In this document: positions 42,304-54,400 of the stretch, one piece after another | Position numbering within the stretch: position 1 is the stretch's first letter | Layout of the letters: every line of letters starts with the position of its first letter | Origin: Lineus longissimus | Taxonomy: Eukaryota > Nemertea > Pilidiophora > Heteronemertea > Lineidae | Length of the DNA: 60,000 bases | Direction of reading: 5' to 3' | Assembly (NCBI RefSeq): GCF_910592395.1 | Contig: NC_088315.1 | Location: 6,390,501 to 6,450,500, forward strand | The notes under the pieces: model-generated | Databases searched by the model: none | The model's input: the letters and a program-made list of their open reading frames with translations, nothing else | Told to the model about the DNA's origin: nothing | Position numbers and translations under genes: made by a program

Positions 42304-44902
42304 ATGAATCAATCTTTTAGTGAAGGAGAATGTATAGAAACCAAAGGAAGCAAAGATAATCCAAATTTAGGTGGTGAAAATGCACCAGTTGTTGACAGTC
42401 TTGGTTTGACTGATGACACCTCGTCCAGTTTAGATGCCGTACAAAATGTACAGGGGGCGGGGGATCTGCAGCAAGTGACAGATTCCTTACCCGATGGTGA
42501 AATTAATGGTGCTGTTGCATCTGACGGAGGATCCGTGGCTGCTGTGCCAACTGAGCAGGATATGGATAATGGCAATCTTCCAGGTAAAACAAAAGCCATT
42601 TTGCAAGATTGAAGATCCAGATGATGATGACATCAGTCATGCACATGCACTGCAGCAGCATCCCATAGCAGACCTTGTCTTTATATCATTCCTTAGATAC
42701 ACTCAGTCAGTTGTGTGAGCATGTTTTAGGAGCGATCCAAAAGTGCCTGCTGTGGAAGGATGAATGACAGATGGGCATACACCACCTAGGTGGTGTGTAT
42801 TGCGTGTCCCTCCTGGGGCCTATGTAATGTAGTTGTAAGTTATGGTCGGTCCTACTATAGTACATACCTCGTAACTACAGCCAGCGGATTGGACTCCATG
42901 TCGATGTCATTGCAAAACGATGTGACTGACTGTCTGACACAATGCCATGGCATTTCCAAGGGCAGTTGGTCAGTCCCTGCGTGGTAACATCTCTTTGATA
43001 ACATCCCCCTTGGTAAATGTGTTTGTCTTTACTTTTTCTTACAGACGACCTTCCTGAAGATTGTCAAAGTATTCCAGACCATGTAGTGATTGCCAATAAT
43101 TTGGAGATAGAGATTAAAACGCCACCTGAAGGCACTATCGAGAATGAAATATATTCGATAGTGAAAGAAGAACTCAGTGGGCTCGATGATGTTGCCGCTG
43201 ATATTCCCTTTGCTGATGATGCTGTCCCAGAAGTAGAAAAATCTCCAAAACAAATTATTGGGTCATCTGATGTGAAAGCCGTTTGGGAGGCTAGTTCCAG
43301 TTCACCTAGTGTTGGTTCCGGTGATGCTGCTGGAGGCCTGGCACTACCAGTGCCTGGTTGTAGCACAAGCGGCGAGGTAGCCCCGAGTTCGAGTTCTGCT
43401 TCAGTTTCAACTGATGGGAGTGGATGTAAAAAGCGTGATGATTCTCCTCAGAGCGTTTATCATATTAAATGGATCATATTTAAAGAGAAGAAAGTTCCTA
43501 TAGTTACCCAAAATGAGAATGGTCCCTGTCCTCTGTTGGCAATTGTGAACTATTTACTCTTGAAGGAGAAAATCAAACTGCCGATATTAATGGAGATTAT
43601 AACGGCTGATCAGTTGATGGAATATCTTGGAGATTGTGTGTTTGATCAAGTGCCAAAGGTGAGTCCTTCTCAGAGCATCAATGCAGCTTATATCTCTGTG
43701 CAAATAGAACTGCTGAGCAATGTGCTATAATCAAGTGCAAATTGCTCTAAATGTATGACATCTTCTCTTGTCACGAGTAAATGACCTGTTTCTTGTTTGC
43801 AGAATGCGTCGGAAGATGCTCAACTCAACATAGAACAAAATGTTCATGATGCTATGTCAGTTATCCACAAGCTTCAGACAGGTCTGGATGTCAATGTCAA
43901 GTTTACTGGGTATGTGTATGGTCAAGGTCATCAGATTTTGATAGTATCTTACTCTAGAGGTGCAATCAGGTCAATGTTACATGCACTGTTGTTTTAAAAA
44001 TACATCCCTGTCATGTCCAAAAATATTTTAGTTCTGATATGTTGACCTGTGCCATATTTCTTGCTGACCACAATCTTAGTAAAATATTTGCATTGGCTTC
44101 ATTGTTTGAAATTTGATCTAAAAAATATAGTTAAGTGTCAAAATCTTGAAAAAGATAGGCTCAGTGAATACCCTGTACCAGTATCCAGGTATGGGACAAG
44201 ATGAAAGTCCATGAGTGCTAGCAACCAGGTAATGGAAAAGATTAACCTCAGTGAATGCCAAGTGTCAAGTGATATGACTGATGCAAATGCTAGTGCAAAT
44301 CTTTCAGATAGCTTTGTCTTACTGAACGATATTTTTACCTTCCAGTGTTGCAGATTTTGAATACACCTCGGAGTGTATCATCTTTGACATTCTTGGATTA
44401 CCAATGTACCATGGCTGGTTAGTAGACCCACAGTCTCCCGAGGCGCAGGCTGCTGTCGGACACTACAGTTACAATCAACTTGTAGAAAAAATTATAACCC
44501 AGAAGTCGTCTGAAAAGCCAGAGTTAGTTACTGAAGGTAAGTTGACTAGTAGAGCAAACCTTTAAAATGTATTTTGAGTAACTTCCACTTCGGTGTGGAG
44601 GAAATACTTTTTCTTCAAAATTTGTCATCAGGACCTCTTGGAGTCCTATAAACCATACTTTGCCCTGAAGAGCAGATAATCCATTTGTCATCTGGTAATT
44701 TGATTCATTGAAACCATTGAACTAGGTAAAATTATTTGTCAGTATTTGATCATTTTCAGCTTTAATAGCAGAGAATTTCCTAGAGAGGACTGCGTCTCAA
44801 CTCACGTACCATGGCTTGTGTGAACTCTGTATCAGCATAAAGGAAGAAGAACTAGCAGTGCTATTTAGGAACAATCATTTTAGTACTATTTATAAACATA
44901 AG
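42304..44902 (+). CDS. MINDY2: MINDY1/MINDY2-type Lys48 deubiquitinase, first five exons, 3' end outside the window
   Basis: The product is a cysteine protease that trims Lys48-linked polyubiquitin. Exons 42304-42583, 43045-43658, 43803-43909, 44346-44536 and 44760-44902; phases 1, 0, 2, 1, 0 join to give 445 residues. The first about 215 residues are acidic, Ser-rich and divergent. The catalytic domain starts at VYHIKWI. The predicted nucleophile is Cys255 in NENGPCPLLAI and the predicted catalytic His is His437 in FRNNHFST. Other hallmarks: QTGLDVNVKFTG, PMYHGWLVDPQSP, SYNQLVEKII, QLTYHGLCEL. EIITADQLMEYLGD and HKLQTGLDVNVKF favour MINDY2 over MINDY1, but an invertebrate gene may be co-orthologous to both. 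The remaining catalytic-domain exon (LYLLVTDQGF region) was not found up to 60000, so the last intron exceeds 15 kb. Confidence 0.93.
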
Positions 44903-45611
44903 GTAAGGCTCTTTCCTTTATAGCTTGAATGGTTGATAAGGTGTCCATAAATAAACAAGACGTGACTTCAAAAACTACTCATTTATTACATAAATATCTT
45001 GATCCACAGTGCATGGAATATGATGCATGAGTACACATGCATGTTGTGCATGACTACAACATCACAAAAATAAAGGCAAAATAAAAAGAGAGGCATGATC
45101 ACTAGTATACATGTATAATTTATAACAGTTTTGTTGTTGTGCCTTGCTATGTGAAAAAAGATCTCTTGTTTGCAGCTGCGATCACCATTTCTTGTCACAG
45201 CATTCTAGTCAGTTGGACCTCAGTAGCTCAAAAGCGCCCCTCTGTCCCCTTAGGACTAGGAGAGCATTTTGTCAGTTCCAAAAATGTCCACAATACCAAA
45301 ATGAAACAGACCTGGCCAGTTAAACATTTTGAGGTTGTCTACGCAGTTACCAGAAGGGCAAGAGCTCCACGATGTCGGATTGTCCATTTCTGTTGCCATG
45401 CAATACCTTTTATTCAAACTGAAGATTTTCCACCATACCAGTCCACAGGGCAACCACTTTACTGAAATAACTTGTCGGTCTGATCATATGGTTTCCAGGG
45501 CACGTGGACAAGGGTCCATATCGAACACTGCTTGCCTTCATTACCCACTGCATATTTCTGTATCCTTTAATATGGTACAAGCCACCAATACTACTGTTTC
45601 TTCACTTATCC
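44903..45611. other. MINDY intron sequence with no supported exon
   Basis: This lies between MINDY exon 5 and the 3' end of the nested minus-strand gene. The open frames here lack family motifs. No MINDY continuation (LYLLVTDQGF-like) is present. Confidence 0.5.
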
Positions 45612-48404
45612 TTAGCCTCCAGAATTATAATCTTTGACAAGAGTCACTAACACTGTCAATCCAATGATAGTAAAACTGGACCCTGAAAAAACAATGGCCT
45701 CATTAGCCGCATTATTTTAGCCTCATTATGCCATGGTTGCAGTCTGTACCGCCAAGTGGGTAGTGAAGAGTCCATTACAAACCCTGCAGAGAACACTGTG
45801 TAGTTCTATCATTTGTTCATGAGATGTCACTGGTGGTAAGATGTGGCCAAGTTGAATGAATGGTTGTATGGTGGGCTCTACTTACATTTTGCATTAGATG
45901 ACTTGTTACAATGTGGGTCCATAAATTTTTCAAGAGGTATTATGTGATTGGTGTAGATTATCTGTAAACTTGAACACTTTCCTACATGATTTTTGGCACA
46001 GGTCATCATATCTTCGAATACACTGTAAAAAATATGTGGTATCATGAGGAGTATTTTAGGGTGGGCAGGGGGGGGGAGTGGTCTGGACAGGCAACGTTGC
46101 CAAAACTCTTTTGCAAGTACATGTATATATCAAGGCAAACAACTGTTTGGAAGTGATTGATGGGGGCATTACTGAAATAGATTGGAAAATCAAAGTTCTT
46201 ATTGTCTGCAATGGGCATATTTTTCATCTAGAGTATCGATACTGATTCGTGTGCGCCAGCTGCCAGCTAGCTTGAGATATTTTTGAGATTCGTCGAAATT
46301 GTATGCACAGTTTTCTCTTTTCAAACCCACAGGCAGTCTTAAAACGGCCCTGTGAAATCTTTTTGCAAAATGTCACCTACCTGCAGAGTGATTCCTTATT
46401 TTCTGCTGATGGTATTTTTTGTGTAAGTTCTACTGCACAATGACTGAGTGATATGGATCGGGATGATAAGTTCTCACAACCTGAAAATGAAACCATTCTT
46501 GATCATTTTACATGATGATGAAAACTGAAGAATGAGGTCTGGCAGGGGAGGAGGTAGGCCTAGTTGTCAGCAAAGTTTTGCAAGAGTCCTTTTTATTGTA
46601 GACTTGTGGTTTGTTGATAGATAACAGTTTTGATTTGCCTCCTGCGTCATTGGTGTAGCCAAATGTGCAAACAATTCTTGATTTCTTGGGGAATAATTGT
46701 TGAAATTTACCAAGAGAATCCCCCAGCCCAACAAAAAAAACCTTGGAAGTTCCTGCTCATCTCAGTTCCATTGACAAACTGTAGATGGCACTAAAGAAGC
46801 CCTACCATTCACCTGGTTCGCAGAGTTCTGTGATGTTTTTCCTCATATTGCTGAATACGTTTTTTATCTTGTCTACAGCGTTTGTAATTGTTTCATTGGA
46901 TGGACATTTCCCAAGTTTCTCCAGTAAGCAGGTCTGGACTTTCTGAAGTTTCACTCTGAAAATATAGAAATCGTATGTAGTACTGTGTCTTTGATTGGAA
47001 TTCGTCCATATCATCAGTTGGCTTGCCATTCCTTATTTAAGCGGACCACAGACCAGTGTCTACCTCAGGTCGGTCCAATTATCAGTCACGGGTGGACCTG
47101 AAGCCTCAATGGGTGATATGAATAAAGACTAGCAAATGCTTTTACTCCGGTTTTGTACAGAAAGGCCTAGTGTAAATGTACACGGAGATTTAGATAAAAG
47201 CATTTGCTAGTCTTTATTCATATCACCCATTGTGTTGCTTATCACTGCAGCATTGATCGATATTGGTCACATCCATTCGCGATGACCCCGATATTGATCT
47301 CTAGTCTGCTCAGTGGACTATTGTCTTTATGGGCTGGCCTTGTCTTCTAAAAGTACATGTAAAGAACAACAAACAGTACAAAAAAGAATGAGAATGATAA
47401 ACTGATAAATGATCGAAAAAATGACATTTCTGTTATAGCCATAATAAAGGCGGCATAAGTGTAATTGGTTGGAAAGCTTCGATAAGGCTGTGTGTACAAG
47501 CTTTTTTCCCATCAATCTATCTGGAAATTGTGGTGATTCGACATGCAGTTGTTGTGAATTGTTTTTAGGAACACCGGCTGGTTTTACATCGTCATCAGAC
47601 ATTAAAAAAAACTTTGAGCTGCTGACTGCACTTGTAATTTGCATTTGATATTTAAATCTTTCTAGCAGATTTATGATTACATGTACATTGTATATTTAAT
47701 GGATGGTCTTGTAATACATTGCGTACATGTGAGCATTGTGGTTCCCTGGTACTTGTAGTGTGCCTGTGGAAGGAATACAGCATGATGTCTCCGACAATTA
47801 CTACCTGTGATGGAACTTACGATTTGGACTCGGCATTGTGATACTGACAAAGCTTTGGCTTCATCTCCTGTGTGATTGTACCTCTCTCCTGATATATCTT
47901 TGTGATGTTCTCGGTACATTTTGCTCCTTCAACCAAGTCGCAGGAGCAAGTCATACACACAGCTGAAAAGACACAAAGTTGATATGAATAGAGAAGGGCC
48001 GCAATTTCAGGATCTTATACATGTTATGTAAGAAGGGGGTTGATGATGTTGCTAGAGTTAGAAAGTTTGAAGGCGGATTATTTATGCCCTTTCTCTCTCC
48101 TGGTATGTTTGTGGTGTTCTCTCTACATTGTAAATCACTCCCTCAACCAAGTCAAGGCGAGATTATAAAGTCTGACGTACAAAAATATCCTGGTATCCTG
48201 TCATTCAAAATGTTGAAATTATTCTTTCTTTGTGGCAGATAAATTTGATAGACACACAACAATACTTTCTCAAATGACTGTCTATTCCTGATATCAGCCT
48301 GAAGATATCACAACAAAAGATGTAGAAGTTGTAACGTTATCTCTCAGCTTGTTAGCTCACCTCTTAGCAGAGGTGAGCTTATCCCATACCGTGGCGTCCG
48401 TCGT

Positions 48405-48457
<53 letters not shown>

Positions 48458-51400
48458 CGTCGTCGTCCGTCGTCCGTTAGCAGGGCACGTTTCGTAACTG
48501 TTAGAGCTATTGAGTTGGAACTTGGTACACATGTACCCTTATGTAATGACACCTTGGAGACCAAGTTTTGGTCCGATTCGTTTCATGGTTTGGCCACCAG
48601 GGGGCCAAACGTTAAAAGTGAAAACATGCAATATCTCCCTTAATAATAGTCGGGAAATTTTGAAAAAAATATGGTAGGTACTTCTAGCAAAGGTGCATCA
48701 TATATCCTCCGGGTTTTTGATTTGACCTCCTTTTCAAGGTCACAGAGGTCAAATGGTGTAAATTGGCCGTTAGGATGTAACGATGGCACGTTTCTAAACT
48801 GCAATGACTATTGATACCAAATTTGGTACACATTTACCCCTTAGTCAGGTGATCTCAGGGACCGAAGTTTGGTCCAATATGATTCACCACTTGACCACCA
48901 GGGGGCAAAATCCAAAAACCTTAAAAATGTGATTATTCCTTAACTTCTTGCCCGATTGCCACCAAATTGATATCATGGGTACATCTAACCACCATACAGT
49001 ATATGTCACACAGGTTTTTAATTTGACCTTCTTGTCAAGGTCACAGAGGTCAAATGGCGTAAATTCGCCGTCAGGCCGTAACTATGGCACGTTTCTTAAC
49101 TGCAATGACTATTGATCACAAATTAAGTACACATGTACCCCTTGGTCAGGTGATCTTAGGTACCGAAGTTTGGTGCGATCTGATTTGCCATTTGGCCTCC
49201 AGGGAGGGGGCCAAATCCTAAATTCTTCAAAATGCCATTAATATTCCTAGTAATGACTTGCCCGATTGGCACCAATTTTATATCATAGGTACATCTAATT
49301 CTAACAACCATTCAATGAGTCACCCGGGTCTTCTTTGATTTGACCTACTTTTCAAGGTCACAGAGGTCGAATGTACTGTAAATTGGCCATTTTGGGGAAA
49401 TTGTAATTGCTTGGACCTACATCAAACCTAACACTACATGACACAATACCATGCTCTTTATCCATCTTTCCACCACATGTGGTGAGCACAATGGCCCTGG
49501 CCATTTTTTTTTCTTGATAAAAGCTGGTGCTGAAATTATACAATATAATGATGATGTCCCTGGTGCGTCAAGGCTTTTTTCTTGTTGACGAAGCAAAAGG
49601 GTTTTATCCAGGATTTTTTAGGCTGACATCACATGTTGTGATTCCAGTTGTGTCTCATGTATTATGTAAAAGCACAGTAACTGAGTAAGGTGTTGTGGGT
49701 GGGTGTTTTTTTGTGAATTTTGCGAAGCTTGTAGCGTTTTTCCTTGTTTCGTAATCACTTAGACCTTGTGATGCGCAAGTCACAGAATGAACCTTTCTTT
49801 GGCTTATTGGAATTGCCCCATTCTTTGTACCAGGGAACATGTTGAGACAGCGCAAACAACGCCAGCAATCTCAAAAGGGAACTGCCTTGTAGGTGGAACA
49901 CACTGTTGATTATGACCGTCTTGTTCTGCAATGTCTGTGGCGACCTGTAAAGTATGGATGTCCATTTGCCGCAGCATGATAGCAGTATGTCATATCATTT
50001 TGTTACACCCAGAGGTATACAACCCTTCTCCAACAAATAATCCTGACACCAGGTCATTTCGTCTTGTAGGTTTCAGGCAAGAAATTCAGCTTTTATTGCA
50101 ATTTTCTGCCCTTGCAATCTCCAGGCTGTATTTATCAATATAAATTGAACTCATCTCATGCTGAATTGAAGTGTGATAGATGTTTTTGTTCATTTAGGAA
50201 ACATCACTAATTGAAATCCATTGCCTGCATGGTACTGTAGACCCAGAAATATTTGCATGGCTTTCAATTTTGTGTTTACAGATAATTGCAAATATAAATG
50301 GCCGCAAAAAAGGAAATCTAATTAAAAGTGTGCCAAAGTTGCAATTTCACAAAACTGTCAAAATATAAATGGCTTTGATCTTGTCATCTCTTTGAGTACA
50401 TGTACTTCTACATAGAGTGGCAGACCAAAGTGCCGTCAGTGATGTGCTGTCAATGATGTTGGTTTTTTCAATGAGAATTATGATGCCACACCATGATCTT
50501 GATCTGGGAATACAATAACCGGAAATTTCCATCACATCGACCACTATCCAATTTCTGTCTCGAGACTGAAGAAAATAAAAAATACATCCATCCTTTTGAG
50601 AGAACCAATCTTTTCTGATGGCATTATAGGAGACTCTCCCCAGTTGTCTTCTGATGTAGGCTACGCCGTGATGTTGCCGTTACAGAAGTGGAGAGACATA
50701 TTTATCCCCTGGGCATACTGGACATTGGGTAATGTGATTGTTTAGTGCCGGAAAACCCCCAAAGCTTGGCGCTGATTTCAGTTGTTCACCAGGTCTGAGG
50801 GTGGGTGTCGGATTTGATGATCATCTTCAGAAGGGGTGGCTGTCCGCAACTTGTTTTTTGTTTCAGATCCAATTTGCTGTGGTCTTGTCATGTCAATCAG
50901 ATTCATTTCACTAGATAATGAATTACACCAGCGGGTTATTCTCGCTGACGATATCTAGTATATAATCTGTACCTCACGATATCTTTACCTTTTGTTAAAA
51001 CAATATCAATTAAGATTTCTTTCTTGAGCTTACTTGAAATCCAGATAATGTCAGCAGCTCTAACAAACCATGATGATAATGTGAGTTGCAGCGATAAAGC
51101 TGTGAATGACAATTCTACATCTGAGGGAGAGGATCACCATAATCACAGCAGTGGTTTATTGCTTTCATTGAGACATGTTAGAAGAATCATTGTCAGAGCA
51201 TCATTGGAAAACATACCAATTTCTTTCAGTTGATAGAAGCTTTCCATTGCAATGTCCCCAATCCTTGTCATGGAATAGTAGAAAAAATGTATCTTATTGC
51301 TTGCTGGGCAGATAAGTTACAGGGCATCATTGGAAAACATGCAATACCTTTCAGTTGATAGAAGCTTTCCATCAAACTGCCCACAAACCTGGTCTAGCGC

Positions 51401-54400
51401 AAGTCTTGGAAGGGGGGGAAAAATGTTTCTGAATGCATGCTATGCCAAAAGAATACAGGATTAGTGACCTGGGGATATGCAAGAAAAATCACGATGTATT
51501 CATTGGGAAAATTTGTATGGTTCTTCTGCAGCTGGATAGCTTTTGCCAGTTTCTGGTTCAAAAGTTTGTTGTCTTGGCACAAGAATGCCAGAGGCGTGGA
51601 CGTGGTTTGGAAAGGTACAGGCAGGGAAAAAGTTGTTGGTCTCTTGCCAGAGGACAGGAAGACCATCTCCTGGTTATGTTAATTCTGGTGTTCTGGTCTT
51701 CAGTGTTTTTGGTATTTGATGTTACTATTGGGCGAGCCAGTTGTGGCCAAAAATTGTAGAGCTAGGGTTGGCCTCAAGATTGAGATCAAAACTGTTAGAA
51801 AGTGACACAATCTAAGAATACCCATCCATCTAATTGAAATTGATGCTTTTGGTCCATCTGACATGATGTGGGGCTTAACTGTAGCTTTGATCTTGTAGGG
51901 CGGAAGCCTTGCATCTTAAAAAAGTAGAAGTTTGGGTTATAGTGTGATATCAACAATGGTGGAGGCGGATGAGAGAGTCACTGAAGAGACAATACTGTTG
52001 TCAGAGTGAACTAGATGGCTTGACCCTGCCCTGATTGATAAGGAGTGGCTAGACATAACAAGGCAAATTGTCAAAGCTAACGAGACTGTTTATCCATCAC
52101 CACTGCTTCATTGATGTACCTGATTGTCTTCCGTTGATTAGTGGAAGTGAGGTCACTTTAATTGCTTTGAAGACTGGAATGAGTAAACCCAATCGTGACA
52201 CTCTTTTACAGTGCTCCTTGAACTCTTTTCAGTGTATGAATACCAATTCTTTTTAAGGTGGAAAATTTATGGCTCATGTCATGAGTCAAAGTGGACCAAC
52301 ACAAAACTGACGGGCTTTTGAGTGGTTATGGCTATTTATGGCATTTCAAGATGAAACGACTAAAATGAAGGGCTCATGTCATTAGTCAAAGTGCACTGAT
52401 ACATGTTTCAGATTATGTTATGCTTGAAAGGCATGTTTGGGAGTACCAGGTCACAGTGTTTCTGAGTGAGAAACCGCTGAAAGTTTTTGAACTGTTTCAA
52501 CTTGAAATAATGAGGAGGCGGAAGATGCATCTTTGATGACTTCACATAATGAATGTTCCTTCCATCATATCGGAAGAAACCAATAAAATTTTGCTATTAA
52601 CAGTTGATCAAAGGCAGGCTCTCACTGCCAGCTACTGTAAACTGCTAAATTTTCGCAGGTATTCTTATTTTTGCGGGCATCTTATTCATACTCCAAGCAT
52701 TTTCGTACATGATCTTGACTTAGTTGGACCCCTCGTCATTTGTTCGAGGCAATTTTGGCATCGGACAGCTCCTGACTGCTGAGTGTCAATTTACACTCTT
52801 ATTAGTCTTTGCCGGTCTTCAGGTATTTGTGGAGGAAGCACCTAGAGTTCTTGAGAATAAGTAATGAATTACACTGTCAATTATGTAAACATCTGCCAAG
52901 GTCTTGGGAGTACATTTCAACAAACTACTCCTCTGAGAATAGGTCAGCATCAGACCTTCTACAATTTATTGTTGATTCTTCTCATCATTAGAGGTCCAAT
53001 CTATTTTCTGGAGCCTTTTATTTTGGCAATTTTCGTGGGGGGCTACAGCCGCAAACTTTACTGGTGAAAAATTTATTTCCGTCAGCGGCAGGTACAGATC
53101 AAAAACGTTAGCCGTTTTGAACCAATACTATTGGTCATGTTGGAGTTAGTAACCGGAAACTGGCAGCGACCCTTCACTAATGATCCTTTAGTGCTCTCAT
53201 AGAGATGACGGGGGATGATTTGTATCACTAGCAAAAGTTTCCCTTGAGGTTCCCGTACTTCTAGTTCAGTTACTTTGGCGTCTCAGGACTGGTGGGTTTA
53301 ATTGGCCAGCAGTTAGGATGGTTGTATCTTGCACACAAGGCTTTGAGATCGAAATGCCCTCCAGCCAGATACTCGGCTGTTCGTCTGTAGTTTATTGAAG
53401 AGAGGATTTGAGACTTGGCTGGGGAAGGATGGGATCGAATCAATGAAATCTGTATTCTAGAGCCTTCTAGAGTATTGACACTCTTCCAATTCATCACAAG
53501 GCTTTCAATCAAGTTTGTGGAGGGTCGATGGCCCTGTGAAGTTCAATGTATTGGATTTCTGAATGTATTGGACATAAACCTCAGGAAATAACAATGAATC
53601 GGGACATAAATCTGGCACATGTCTCTGAATATTAGAAGAGATAAAACTTTTTCTATTTTATGTGACGCAGCTACAGAGTTTGAGACTGAGTAGGAGGGTC
53701 AACATGGTTGTTTGGCTGTATCTCAGACAGCATTATTAGTGTGTTACTTGGGTAGGACCAGGTGGTGCCCTATAAAGCAGATGGCCAGATCATTTTATCC
53801 CAAAGTAACCGCTCTGAGGATCGTTCTGAATTTGTTGATCTGTGATTGTGAGAATCCCCACTGAACCACTGGTAGATTTAATAGCAAAAATCCTCATTAT
53901 GGCTTCGCTGGCGCCAGTATTGGCTCTAGCTGTCATCAGCCTGTGCAATCAGCAACAACCTACCTGGAAGAAGTAATAATGATTATTGTAAGTAGTTTCT
54001 TGGCAGGAAGTAGTTTTGTCTAAATCATGATGGGATATTGATAGATCGTTACCGGGTTATCAACTCTGAGGTTCCATTTGGTGTGGTAATCAGACAAGTT
54101 CCCAGTCATTATCGTCTCCCTCTTCATCTACTGCTTCTTATTCCTGTTACTCGGTGGACAGCTGTTGGTGCAGACACGTTCCCAGACATTATCCTCTCCC
54201 TCTTCATCTGCTGCTTCTTATTCCTGTTACTCGGTGGACAGCTGTTGGTGTATAAATGCTGGCGTGCCCAGTGCAGGAAAGTCTGTGAAGACTCAATAGT
54301 TCTGGCGTCCCTGGAACCCAGTGATGTCCAACCATAGAGTTGACATCGGAGTTTATTCTGAGCATTCATCCATTCTTTCCTCCTCCTTCTTCTTGGTGTT

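Noticed and set aside
48344-48564. Poly-Asp and poly-Thr open frames
   Set aside because: Direct translation of the (CGT)n microsatellite on the minus strand.
54174-54337. Alternative membrane-anchored 3' end of MINDY
   Set aside because: Phase 1 would fit after MINDY exon 1 or 4, but there is no evidence of such joining, and phase matches by chance one time in three.
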